Assembly (NCBI RefSeq): GCF_004745575.1 | Contig: NZ_RPEM01000003.1 | Location: forward strand, 310,001-374,000 | DNA from: Pseudotabrizicola sediminis | Lineage (GTDB): Bacteria > Pseudomonadota > Alphaproteobacteria > Rhodobacterales > Rhodobacteraceae | DNA length: 64,000 bases | Direction: 5' to 3' | Shown: positions 50,715-58,892 of the stretch, piece after piece | Numbering within the stretch: the stretch's first letter is position 1 | How the letters are laid out: each line of letters starts with the position of its first letter | Notes under the pieces: generated by a model | What the model saw: only the letters and a program-made list of their open reading frames with translations | Databases searched by the model: none | Told to the model about the DNA's origin: nothing | Made by a program: the position numbers and the translations under genes

Positions 50715-52901
50715 ATGACCGATTTTACCTATGCCATTGACGCTGACGGCGTCGCCACGATCACCTGGGATGTACCGGGAAAGTCGATGAATGTGATGTC
50801 GCTCGCGGGGTTTGCAGAGCTTGACGCGCATATCGACGCGGCACTTGCCGATCCGGCGGTCAAGGGGGTGATCATCACCTCTGGCAAGAAGGACTTTGCC
50901 GGCGGCATGGATCTGAACGTCATCGCCAAAATGCGTGATGACGGCGGGGCAGAGGGGATTTTTAACGGCGTGATGCAGATGCACGCCATCCTGCGCAAGA
51001 TCGAACGCGCCGGAATGGACCCCAGAACGCTGAAAGGCGGCAAGCCGATTGTCGCGGCCCTGCCCGGCACCGCGCTTGGCATCGGGCTGGAGGTGCCGCT
51101 GGCCTGCCACCGCATCATCGCAGCCGACAATGCAAAGGCCAAGATCGGCCTGCCAGAAATCATGGTCGGCATTTTCCCCGGCGCTGGAGGCACGACGCGG
51201 CTGGTGCGTAAGATGGGTGCGATGATGGCGGCTCCCTATCTGCTGGAGGGCAAGCTGTCAGACCCCAAGGGTGCCAAATCCGGAGGGTTGATTGACGAGG
51301 TGGTTGCCACTGAAGACCTGCTGACCCGGGCCAAGGAATGGGTGCTGGCCGCAAAAGAGGCCGATCTGGTCAAGCCCTGGGACGCCAAGGGCTACAAGAT
51401 GCCCGGTGGCACACCTTACCACCCCGCAGGCTTCATGACCTTTGTCGGCGCATCGGCAATGGTGCATGGCAAGACGATGGGGGTTTATCCTGCTGCCAAG
51501 GCCCTGCTGAGCGCGGTCTATGAGGGCGCAATAGTGCCCTTTGACACCGCCTTGAAGATTGAGGCGCGCAACTTCACCAGCGTTTTGATGAACCCGTCTT
51601 CGTCGGCCATGATCCGCAGTCTGTTCATTAACAAGGAAGCTTTGGAAAAGGGTGCCAACCGGCCCGAAGCCCCTGATCAGACCGTGAAAAAGGTCGGCAT
51701 CATCGGTGCGGGCATGATGGGGGCGGGAATCGCCTATGTCAGCGCCAATGCCGGGATCGAGGTTGTGCTGATCGACGCGGCACAGGATGCGGCGGATCGC
51801 GGCAAGGCCCACGCGGAAGGCATTCTCGACAAGGGCATCGCCCGCCGCAAGGTGACGGCAGAAAAAAAGGCCGAGGTGCTGGCCCGCATCACCGCCACCA
51901 CCGACTACGCCGCGCTGTCAGGCTGCGATCTGATCGTCGAGGCGGTGTTCGAGGACATGAAGATCAAGGCCGAAGTGACCGCAAAGGTCGAGGCCGTGGT
52001 GGGCAGCGAGTGCATCTTTGCCACCAACACCTCAACCCTGCCGATCTCTGATCTGGCAAAGGCATCCCAGCGGCCCGAGCGGTTCATCGGTATCCACTTC
52101 TTTTCGCCCGTCGACAAGATGATGCTGGTGGAAATCATCCGCGGCAAACAGACCGGCGATGTGGCGGTGGCCAAGGCGCTGGACTACGTACGCCAGATCC
52201 GCAAGACGCCGATCGTGGTCAATGATGCGCGTTTCTTCTACGCCAACCGCTGCATCATCCCCTATATCAACGAAGGCATCCGCATGGTGGCCGAAGGGGT
52301 GAAGCCAGCACTGGTGGAAAACGCCGCCAAGCTTGTCGGCATGCCGCTGGGCCCGCTGCAACTGGTGGACGAAACCTCGATTGATCTGGGCGTGAAGATC
52401 GCCAAGGCGACAAAACTGGCCATGGGCGACACATATCCAGACGGCGCGGTGGATGAGGTTCTGTTCTGGATGGCGGATCAGGGCCGCATGGGCAAAAAAG
52501 CCAATGCCGGGTTCTACGCTTATGACGACGCGGGCAAGCGCGGCAGTTTGTGGGACGGGCTGGAAGGCCGGTATCCGGTTGCCGACGACCAGCCCGATCT
52601 GACCCATGTGCAGCAGCGCCTGCTGATGGCGCAAGTGCTGGAGGCGGTGCGCGCGCTTGAAGACGGCGTGCTGACCGATATCCGCGAAGGCGATGTCGGT
52701 GCCATCCTCGGCTGGGGCTTTGCGCCGTGGTCGGGCGGCCCCTTCGGCTGGCTGGACATCATCGGTGCCGCCCGCGCGGTGGAGATTTGCGACGCGCTGA
52801 CCGCCAGCGAAGGCGCGCGTTTCACCGCACCAACACTCCTGCGCGACATGGCGGCCTCGGGGGCAACCTTCTACGGCAAGGCAGCGCGCAAGGCAGCGTA
52901 A
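50715..52901 (+). CDS. fadJ: Fatty-acid oxidation complex subunit FadB/FadJ (enoyl-CoA hydratase/3-hydroxyacyl-CoA dehydrogenase)
   Basis: 728 residues, two enzymes in one. The hydratase part holds its catalytic Glu pair in GIGLEVPLACH and GLPEIMVGIFPGAGGT. The dehydrogenase part has NAD motif GAGMMGAGIAYVSANAG and the His-Glu pair in GIHFFSPVDKMMLVEII, with ARFFYANRCIIPYINEG downstream. All key residues are intact. It forms the last gene of the operon, ended by the terminator at 52918. FadB and FadJ cannot be separated here. Confidence 0.95.
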   Translation: MTDFTYAIDADGVATITWDVPGKSMNVMSLAGFAELDAHIDAALADPAVKGVIITSGKKDFAGGMDLNVIAKMRDDGGAEGIFNGVMQMHAILRKIERAGMDPRTLKGGKPIVAALPGTALGIGLEVPLACHRIIAADNAKAKIGLPEIMVGIFPGAGGTTRLVRKMGAMMAAPYLLEGKLSDPKGAKSGGLIDEVVATEDLLTRAKEWVLAAKEADLVKPWDAKGYKMPGGTPYHPAGFMTFVGASAMVHGKTMGVYPAAKALLSAVYEGAIVPFDTALKIEARNFTSVLMNPSSSAMIRSLFINKEALEKGANRPEAPDQTVKKVGIIGAGMMGAGIAYVSANAGIEVVLIDAAQDAADRGKAHAEGILDKGIARRKVTAEKKAEVLARITATTDYAALSGCDLIVEAVFEDMKIKAEVTAKVEAVVGSECIFATNTSTLPISDLAKASQRPERFIGIHFFSPVDKMMLVEIIRGKQTGDVAVAKALDYVRQIRKTPIVVNDARFFYANRCIIPYINEGIRMVAEGVKPALVENAAKLVGMPLGPLQLVDETSIDLGVKIAKATKLAMGDTYPDGAVDEVLFWMADQGRMGKKANAGFYAYDDAGKRGSLWDGLEGRYPVADDQPDLTHVQQRLLMAQVLEAVRALEDGVLTDIREGDVGAILGWGFAPWSGGPFGWLDIIGAARAVEICDALTASEGARFTAPTLLRDMAASGATFYGKAARKAA

Positions 52902-52917
52902 AGGCAAAGACCGCGCC

Positions 52918-52953
52918 GGTGCCGCCACCAACTGGGCGGCACCCTTGTTCTTC
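52918..52953 (+). terminator. Terminator of the fatty-acid oxidation operon
   Basis: GGTGCCGCC and GGCGGCACC form a perfect 9-bp stem with an 8-base loop, followed by CTTGTTCTTC, 16 bp after the fadJ stop. Confidence 0.75.
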
Positions 52954-52979
52954 TTGTTCTTTGGAGTGTCCACTTCTCA

Positions 52980-53036
52980 AATACTCCCCGCGGAGCGTCC
53001 GGCATCGACGACAGAAGCGCCCCGCGTGGGAGTATT
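52980..53036. repeat. GGGAGTATT inverted repeat in the convergent gap
   Basis: AATACTCCC-CGCGG and CCGCG-T-GGGAGTATT form a 14-bp stem with one bulged T around a 28-base loop, between the ends of fadJ and the hydroxyacid dehydrogenase. The same unit is present singly at 8114. It looks like a dispersed intergenic repeat of the genome, and may also serve as a bidirectional terminator. Confidence 0.6.
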
Positions 53037-53061
53037 CGGGCAAAGGTTATAAGGCCGGACG

Positions 53062-54009
53062 TCAGACCGGGTTGGGCAGATCGCGGCCTTCTGCAAAGGC
53101 AATCAGGTTACCGACCGCCATCATCCCCATGCTCTGGCGCACCTCCAGCGCGGCGGTGCCAAGGTGCGGCAGAAGGGTCACATTCTCTAGTCCCATCAGC
53201 GCCGGATTGATCCGCGGTTCGAATTCGTAGACATCCAGTCCCGCCCCGGCCAGCTGGCCCCCGATCAGGGCTGCCGCAAGGGCTGCCTCATCCACCACAT
53301 CGCCCCGGCTGATGTTCACCAGAATGGCGTGAGGCTGCATGAAGGCCAGCGTCTTGGCGTTGATCAGATGATGGGTATCTTTGCCCCCGGGCACAGCCAG
53401 CACCACAACATCGGCGGCCATTACCTCGGCCAGATTGGCCTGTCTCGCGGGCACGCCCGCGTCGGCCACGGGCGAGCGGTTGTAGAACACCACCTCCATC
53501 CCGAACCCGGCCTGTGCGCGCCGTGCGATTGCCTTGCCGATCCGGCCCATGCCGATGATGCCGATGCGTTTGCCCGATACATGAAGCCCCAGCATCTGTG
53601 TCGGATGCCAGCCTTCCCACAGGCCCGCACGCACCATCCGCTCTCCCTCGCCCGCGCGGCGGGCGGTCATCAGCATCAGGGTCAGTGCAATATCGGCGGT
53701 GGCATCGGTCACCGCGCCCGGGGTGTTGGTCACCACGATACCGGCGGCACGGGCGGCATCTACGTCGATATGGTTGTAGCCCACACCAAAGTTTGCCAGC
53801 ATCCGTGCGCGGGGGGCCGACACATCGGCGAAGACATCCGGCTGATAGCGATCTCCCAGCGTGGGCAGGATCAGATCAAAGTCGCGCAGGCTGGCACGCA
53901 ATTCGTCCCCGGTCAGCGGCAGCGTGCTTGTCCGCACTGTCAGGTCAAACCGGGCGCGGGCAGACGCGACCACTTCTGTTGGCAAGGGTCGAGTGATCAG
54001 CAGTTTCAT
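53062..54009 (-). CDS. D-2-hydroxyacid dehydrogenase (glyoxylate reductase type), second copy
   Basis: 315 residues. NAD motif GMGRIGKAIARRA, catalytic Arg in NISRGDVVDE, Glu in YEFEP and His in LPHLGTA are all present. FGVGYNHIDVDAARAAGI is typical of glyoxylate/hydroxypyruvate reductases. It is distinct in sequence from the one at 6248. Its ATG overlaps the CsaA-like stop by one base (TGATG), so proC, the CsaA-like gene and this gene form one operon. Confidence 0.92.
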   Translation of the reverse strand: MKLLITRPLPTEVVASARARFDLTVRTSTLPLTGDELRASLRDFDLILPTLGDRYQPDVFADVSAPRARMLANFGVGYNHIDVDAARAAGIVVTNTPGAVTDATADIALTLMLMTARRAGEGERMVRAGLWEGWHPTQMLGLHVSGKRIGIIGMGRIGKAIARRAQAGFGMEVVFYNRSPVADAGVPARQANLAEVMAADVVVLAVPGGKDTHHLINAKTLAFMQPHAILVNISRGDVVDEAALAAALIGGQLAGAGLDVYEFEPRINPALMGLENVTLLPHLGTAALEVRQSMGMMAVGNLIAFAEGRDLPNPV

Positions 54010-54341
54010 CAGAACATCCTCCCGCCCAAGGGCACGGTTTGATCGGGCGTCAGCAGCACCACCTCACCCTCCGCATCCGGCACGCCCAGCACCAGCACTT
54101 CGGACAAGACCTTGCCGATCTGGCGCGGCGGAAAGTTGACCACCGCCACCACTTGCCGCCCGATCAGCGCCTCGGGCGTGTAATGCCGGGTCAGCTGTGC
54201 GCTTGATCGTTTCTCGCCGATGTCACTGCCAAAATCCACCCAGAGTTTGATGGCGGGCTTGCGCGCCTCGGGGAAGGGTTCGGCACGGGTGATAACGCCC
54301 ACGCGGATATCGACCTTCTGAAAGTCATCATAGGTGATCAT
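54009..54341 (-). CDS. CsaA-like tRNA-binding protein
   Basis: 110 residues of the EMAP-II/OB-fold tRNA-binding domain: FQKVDIRVGVITRAEPFPEARKPA, then LWVDFGSDIGEKRSSAQLT and VVNFPPRQIGKVLSEVLVLG. CsaA proteins bind tRNA and have chaperone-like activity. Coupled to proC (4-base overlap) and to the dehydrogenase. The functional link with either neighbour is unclear. Confidence 0.92.
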   Translation of the reverse strand: MITYDDFQKVDIRVGVITRAEPFPEARKPAIKLWVDFGSDIGEKRSSAQLTRHYTPEALIGRQVVAVVNFPPRQIGKVLSEVLVLGVPDAEGEVVLLTPDQTVPLGGRMF

Positions 54342-55159
54342 TTGCCAAGCTCCCTGCCACGGTCGGCGGCGGCTTTGACCGCACGGTGCAACAGCGCCGG
54401 AAAGCCGGTGTCCGGCCTCATCAAAACCGACAGGGCCGCAGCCGTGGTGCCGCCGGGCGAGGTGACGTTGATACGCAGTTGTTCAGCACTTTCCGGCGCA
54501 CGGTGTGCCAGCTCCCCTGCCCCGGTCACCGTGGCACGGGCCAGTTGCATCGACAACTCTGCGGGCAGACCCTCGGCCTCGCCCGCCGCAGCCAAGGCCT
54601 CGATCAGGTGGAACACATAGGCTGGGCCGGAGCCGGAAACGGCGGTGACTGCATCCATCTGATGCTCTCCCTCCAGCCGCACCACCTGACCCACCGCCGA
54701 CAACAGCACCCCGGCAAGGTCAAGGTCGGCGGGGGTGGCGGCCCCGTTGCCGATGATCGCGGTGATGCCGCGCCCCACGGCAGCCGGGGTATTCGGCATG
54801 GCACGTACGATATGGGTATTCTGGCCAAACACGGCCTCATAGGTGGCAATTGTGGTGCCGGCGGCGACAGTCACGATCAGCGTGTCACTGCCGCCAAAGC
54901 CCGCGATCTGCGGCAGGGCCGCGCCCATCATCTGCGGCTTGACCGCGATCAGCACCACAGCGGGCGCAGCGGGCATGCCGCTGTTCAGTTTAAGGCCCTT
55001 CTCGGCAACCCCTTTCAACCAGTCCGATGGTTGCGGGTCGATCACCCAGGTCGCCTCAGGCCGCAGCCCCTGCCCCAGCCAGCCTTCCAGCATGGCCGAT
55101 CCCATCTTTCCACAGCCCAGAAGCACAAGGCCCCGGCGGTTAATCTTGTCCAGATTCAT
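54338..55159 (-). CDS. proC: Pyrroline-5-carboxylate reductase
   Basis: Final step of proline synthesis with NAD(P)H, 273 residues. VLLGCGKMGSAMLEGWL is the dinucleotide loop, VLIAVKPQMM and IVRAMPNTPAAVGRGITA follow, and AVSGSGPAYVFHLIEALAAAG with TSPGGTTAAAL form the substrate/dimer site. The start ATG lies 27 bp after the YbjN-like gene on the same strand. Confidence 0.96.
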   Translation of the reverse strand: MNLDKINRRGLVLLGCGKMGSAMLEGWLGQGLRPEATWVIDPQPSDWLKGVAEKGLKLNSGMPAAPAVVLIAVKPQMMGAALPQIAGFGGSDTLIVTVAAGTTIATYEAVFGQNTHIVRAMPNTPAAVGRGITAIIGNGAATPADLDLAGVLLSAVGQVVRLEGEHQMDAVTAVSGSGPAYVFHLIEALAAAGEAEGLPAELSMQLARATVTGAGELAHRAPESAEQLRINVTSPGGTTAAALSVLMRPDTGFPALLHRAVKAAADRGRELGK

Positions 55160-55186
55160 CGTGTTCCCCGTCCTGACGGGGCAAGG

Positions 55187-55690
55187 TTAGGCGCGACCGT
55201 AGGCCTCGGCAATGGCAACTTTCATGGCGTCGGCGGGGGTCTTGTCACCCCAGCCTACCAGCTGGAACGCGGGATAGAAGCGTTCCGCCGCCATCACCGC
55301 GCTGGAAATCAGCCGGTCGATCTGTTCCGGCCCGGCGACTTGACCGCCTGCCAGTACCAGACCATAGCGCCAGACCATCAGCTTTTGTTCGGCCCAATAG
55401 GTGAAAGCGCCGGTCCAGACCATGTCGTTGCAGCGGTTGAGCACATCCAGCAGACCCGGCAGCTTGCCCTCGGGCGGCTCCATTTCGAAGGTGCAGATCA
55501 GCCGCAGGGTTTCATCCTGTGCCGACCAGGCAAGGGTCAGGGAATAGGTGCGCCACTGCCCCTCGACCGCCATGGCGATCTGGTCATCGGTCACCCGGTC
55601 AAACTCCCACGCGTGGTGTTCGGCCAGGGTTTCGACGATATCAATCGGGTGCATATCGTCGTGTGACAGGAAATCTTCTGATAGTGACAT
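55187..55690 (-). CDS. YbjN domain-containing protein
   Basis: 167 residues with the YbjN fold (a type III secretion chaperone-like alpha/beta domain): HPIDIVETLAEHHAWEFDR, LTLAWSAQDETLRLICTFEM and LLDVLNRCNDMVWTGAFTYW. Function unproven; YbjN homologues affect motility and stress sensitivity in enterobacteria. The ATG at 55690 has GAGAGGCC upstream; an open frame of 28 further codons lacks a ribosome site. It precedes proC. Confidence 0.87.
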   Translation of the reverse strand: MSLSEDFLSHDDMHPIDIVETLAEHHAWEFDRVTDDQIAMAVEGQWRTYSLTLAWSAQDETLRLICTFEMEPPEGKLPGLLDVLNRCNDMVWTGAFTYWAEQKLMVWRYGLVLAGGQVAGPEQIDRLISSAVMAAERFYPAFQLVGWGDKTPADAMKVAIAEAYGRA

Positions 55691-56180
55691 TGCCCGGCCT
55701 CTCGATGATGCCTTTCGTGGGGCGTCAGCCACGAAATGCAGGGTATCTAGCAAGGCTCTGCGTAAGCCCGACAAAGCCTATACTAGATATGGTGTTGCAG
55801 AAGCGAAACCCTGTAAAGTGTTTTCTAACCAAATCTTCTGTGGACAACTGCGATAGGGTGTGGATCGCCACGCAAACTGGCCGTCACGGGGCACCGGGCC
55901 ACCTGTGACCACATGCGCGCAACCAGTGGCTTGCGGCATGACAAGGGTTGCACAAGGCGCGCCCCCCGCCTCACCGCACGCTTTCGCCTCTTGTCATCTT
56001 CCCGTCAAGGCTGGGCCGGCGGCACAGCAGGCGCTCGCCCCGGGCACCTCACGCTGTCTTGTCACCTGCGGGCGCGGCTCTATCCGGCTGGGCAGTGGTC
56101 AAATCCTTCAAGCAGTCTTAAAGAGGGGGATCAACTCCCCCCTTTGGGTGTTGCGAGGAACAAGAAAGGCCACGCCCGTC
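55691..56180. other. 490-bp gene-poor divergent region
   Basis: Separates the YbjN-like gene (minus) from DUF1285 (plus). No convincing gene is seen. It contains a nested inverted repeat at 55744-55789 (TATCTAG/CTAGATA, inner AGGCT/AGCCT), two TGTGGA boxes resembling DnaA sites in an AT-richer stretch (55839-55847, 55859-55867), a weak promoter TTGTCA-16-TATCCG (56059-56086) and a hairpin at 56120-56145 (AAAG-GGGGG/CCCCC-CTTT). The part 55900-56060 is GC-rich without clear structure. A small RNA cannot be ruled out. Confidence 0.5.
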
Positions 56181-56792
56181 ATGCCGCCCCGCCAGACACC
56201 GCCACAATCACCCGAAGGGCGCACTGCCATCCCAGCCGAAGGGATTGGCGCGTCGCTGGCTGCCCTGCCGAAAAAGGGGCCGCCGCCCGTGCATCTGTGG
56301 AATCCGCCCTATTGTGGCGAGATCGACATCCGCATTGCCCGCGACGGTACCTGGTTTCATGACGGCACCCCGATTGGCCGGGCCCCGATGGTGAAGCTGT
56401 TTTCGTCGATCCTGAAACGCGAGGGGGACCGGTACTATCTTGTCACCCCGGTGGAAAAGCTTGGGATTCAGGTCGATGATGCCCCGTTTCTGGTGGTGGG
56501 TTTCGCACCGGATGGCACCGGACGCGACCAGCGACTGACCTTTGCCACCAGCACCGAGGATGAGGTAACAGCCGGTGCGAACCATGCGATCCGTGTCGCG
56601 CAGGATGCCACAACCGGTGAGCCAGCCCCCTACATCCATATCCGCGCCGGGATGGAGGCACTGATCGACCGCAAGACATTCTACCGGCTTGTTGACCTTG
56701 GCGTGCAGGAAGATGTTGACGGCACACCCTGGTTCGGCGTCTGGTCTGCGGATGTTTTCTTTCCCATGATCCCATCGGCTGACTTGCCCTGA
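56181..56792 (+). CDS. DUF1285 domain-containing protein
   Basis: 203 residues. The domain shows PVHLWNPPYCGEIDIRIARDG, FHDGTPIGRAPMVKLFSSIL and the C-terminal RKTFYRLVDLGVQEDVDGTPW (read in pieces), the usual DUF1285 marks. Cytoplasmic, function unknown; family members are common in proteobacteria near moxR or RNA-processing genes. ATG 56181 has AAAGG about 10 bases upstream; longer upstream frames were rejected as too long for the family. The isomerase gene follows directly. Confidence 0.87.
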   Translation: MPPRQTPPQSPEGRTAIPAEGIGASLAALPKKGPPPVHLWNPPYCGEIDIRIARDGTWFHDGTPIGRAPMVKLFSSILKREGDRYYLVTPVEKLGIQVDDAPFLVVGFAPDGTGRDQRLTFATSTEDEVTAGANHAIRVAQDATTGEPAPYIHIRAGMEALIDRKTFYRLVDLGVQEDVDGTPWFGVWSADVFFPMIPSADLP

Positions 56793-57569
56793 ATGCCCCG
56801 ATTTGCTGCCAATCTGACCATGCTGTTCACCGAGGTGCCCAGCCTGCACCGACCGGAACTGGCCGCTCAGGCCGGGTTCGACGGGGCCGAAGTGCTGTTC
56901 CCTTATGACCACCCGGAATCGGAGTGGGAAAAGGCATTGTCCGGCTTGCCGCTGGCGCTGATGAACACCCCCCCGGGCAACTGGCCGGCGGGGGACAGGG
57001 GTTTTGCCGCAGTGCCTGGGATGGAAGCCACGTTCCGCGATGGTTTCCTGCGCGCGGCTTCGCTGGCCAGCCGGTTGGGTGCCGAACGTTTGCATGTGAT
57101 GGCAGGCGTGGCCAAGGGGCCGCAGGCCGAACAGGTTTACCGGGAAAACCTTCTTTGGGCCACGCAGCAGGCGCCTGACCTTGCCCTGACGGTCGAGCCC
57201 ATTAACCCCGACGATATGCCGGGCTATTTTCTGAACGATTTCGATCAGGCCGCCCGCATCCTGGAAGACCTCAACACGCCGCAGATCGGGTTGCAATTCG
57301 ACGTCTGGCATGCAGCCCGCATACATGGCAATGCCACCACGGTCTGGGCCACGCACCGCCATCGCATCAGCCATGTGCAGATTGCCGGATTTCCGTCGCG
57401 CAACGAGCCGGGCGGTGGCGGCTTTGATCTGCCGGCCCTGTGTGCCGATCTGGATGCGTCGGCTGCCAACGTCTGGGTGGCGGGGGAATACCGCCCCAGC
57501 CGCGCCACCGTGCATGGGCTGATGTGGCTGCAGGCGCTCAAATCGCGCAACCGCCAGATTGGCGACTGA
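56793..57569 (+). CDS. hyi: Hydroxypyruvate isomerase family protein
   Basis: 258 residues, TIM barrel of the Hyi/OtnI family that interconverts hydroxypyruvate and tartronate semialdehyde or related sugars. [21 protein letters not shown] is the characteristic start; metal-binding Glu residues appear in [15 protein letters not shown] and VAGEYRP, and the His in [10 protein letters not shown]. The start is directly after the DUF1285 stop. With two glyoxylate/hydroxypyruvate reductase-like enzymes in the window, a role in C2/C3 acid use is plausible. Confidence 0.9.
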   Translation: MPRFAANLTMLFTEVPSLHRPELAAQAGFDGAEVLFPYDHPESEWEKALSGLPLALMNTPPGNWPAGDRGFAAVPGMEATFRDGFLRAASLASRLGAERLHVMAGVAKGPQAEQVYRENLLWATQQAPDLALTVEPINPDDMPGYFLNDFDQAARILEDLNTPQIGLQFDVWHAARIHGNATTVWATHRHRISHVQIAGFPSRNEPGGGGFDLPALCADLDASAANVWVAGEYRPSRATVHGLMWLQALKSRNRQIGD

Positions 57570-57666
57570 CGCGCGCCGCCCCTGCCCCGCGCGCTTTGCG
57601 CGCCGCCCTTGCCCGCACGTTGGTTTTCCGTATGATGCGGTCGCAGCACACCATAGGATTCCAGCC

Positions 57667-57852
57667 ATGCCCATCGACGCGCCAGAAACCCAGATTGTCA
57701 CTACCTGGAAGGTCGCCTGCGACGGTGGCGAGGGTGCTTTGGGCCACCCCCGCGTCTGGCTGACGATCCCGCAGGACACCGGCTTTGTCGAATGCGGCTA
57801 TTGCGACAAGCGCTACGTGATCGACCGCGACCATGCGCACGGCGATCACTAG
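57667..57852 (+). CDS. Short zinc-finger protein (CHCC type)
   Basis: 61 residues. The pattern Cys (VACDGG), His (LGHPRVWL), then CGYC near the end is the CHCC zinc site also found in the NDUFS6 subunit of complex I. Alphaproteobacteria carry such stand-alone proteins, sometimes linked to complex I. AGGATT lies before the ATG at 57667. A longer frame upstream is not supported. Confidence 0.87.
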   Translation: MPIDAPETQIVTTWKVACDGGEGALGHPRVWLTIPQDTGFVECGYCDKRYVIDRDHAHGDH

Positions 57853-57861
57853 TCGGCGGCG

Positions 57862-58338
57862 CTAAACCAGCGCCACTGCAAACGACGGCCCCGGCGCAGG
57901 TCGCTCGGTCAGCCCCATCGCCCGGTAAGCTGCTGCCGCACCGGCATTTGCCGGATGGGTGCCAATTGTCAGTCGGGTACACCGCTCTAGCAGCGCCAGA
58001 TCCCGCGCTGCCGCAATCAGCGCCCGACCGATCCCCTGACCACGAAACACGTCCTGCACAAACAGATGCGCGATGTCATAGCCCGACCGCCCGGTGATCA
58101 GGTCGCTACGCCGCGCCAGCAGCGCATACCCAACCGGAAGACGGGACGGACGGTCTGCCGGAAAGGCGACCAACCCGCGCACGTCAGGCGCGTCCAGCAC
58201 CAGCCCGCGCAACACCTGTGGTGTGATGGTGGCCACATCGCCATGATGGGCGGCAAGGTCGATCAGCATGCGGTGCACCTCGGGCAGGTGCGCCGCGCCA
58301 AGCGGACGGATATCGATGGAGGCATGGTTGGGTATCAC
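57862..58338 (-). CDS. GNAT family N-acetyltransferase
   Basis: 158 residues. The acetyl-CoA loop is VFRGQGIGRALIAAARD, preceded by the strand YDIAHLFVQD and followed by LTIGTHPANAGAAAAYRAMGL. The start is uncertain: GTG at 58338 follows GAGAGAGAC; an open frame continues for 51 codons without a ribosome site. Substrate unknown. It converges on the zinc-finger gene with 9 bp between stops. Confidence 0.85.
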   Translation of the reverse strand: MIPNHASIDIRPLGAAHLPEVHRMLIDLAAHHGDVATITPQVLRGLVLDAPDVRGLVAFPADRPSRLPVGYALLARRSDLITGRSGYDIAHLFVQDVFRGQGIGRALIAAARDLALLERCTRLTIGTHPANAGAAAAYRAMGLTERPAPGPSFAVALV

Positions 58339-58580
58339 GGTCTGGTCTCTCTCTCGCAAAGCCCGCGAGGGGAAACCATTTCCATTGGCCTGACCCTTGC
58401 GGGCGGCTGATGGGGGTTTCAAATGGAAACTGCCCTGCCGCCTATATGGCGCAGGTCCAATAAAACGACGCCGAAGCGCTGGGTAGTCCAATCAAGTGCA
58501 GCATGTGACGGAAGGTGCCGCGCTTTGCCGCCCCTGTCAAGCGGGCGCGTGCCGGATCACCACGCCCTGAACCAGCCCCG

Positions 58581-58784
58581 CTAGTGCGGTGACCTGCCCC
58601 CGATCAAGCCGCCGATCACCGAGCCGCAGACCGCGGCGAGCGGGACCCAAAAGAACATGATCCCCATCATGTAGGCCCCTTCGGCTTGCGAGATCGGGAT
58701 AACCATCGGAAGCCCGATCCCGATGACAAGGGCACTGACAGCACCGGTTACCATCCCCACCACCACCCGGAACACTCTGCGCAT
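58581..58784 (-). CDS. Small Gly-rich membrane protein, 67 residues
   Basis: Two hydrophobic spans (about residues 5-29 and 38-62), the second ending AAVCGSVIGGLIGGRSP, a glycine-zipper-like pattern. GGGAGGA precedes the ATG by 5 bases, a strong site. Function unknown; such proteins pack as membrane oligomers. The 242-bp gap to the GNAT start (58339-58580) contains TTTCC/GGAAA repeats but no gene that I can see. Confidence 0.72.
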   Translation of the reverse strand: MRRVFRVVVGMVTGAVSALVIGIGLPMVIPISQAEGAYMMGIMFFWVPLAAVCGSVIGGLIGGRSPH

Positions 58785-58892
58785 CGCGTCCTCCCGCTTT
58801 GCCGCTCATCTTAACATGGCCACCATCGTGGGTGGAAGCGTTCGGCGGATCGTGGCAATACTCGAGAAAAGATCACAGCAAGGACGCGCGGC

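Noticed and set aside
55839-55867. Chromosomal replication origin
   Set aside because: Only two imperfect DnaA-like boxes, and none of the usual origin neighbours (dnaA, hemE, parAB, rpsT) in the window.
55691-56180. RNase P RNA, tmRNA, 6S RNA or SRP RNA
   Set aside because: None of the conserved core segments I know for these RNAs can be found; kept as unexplained region.
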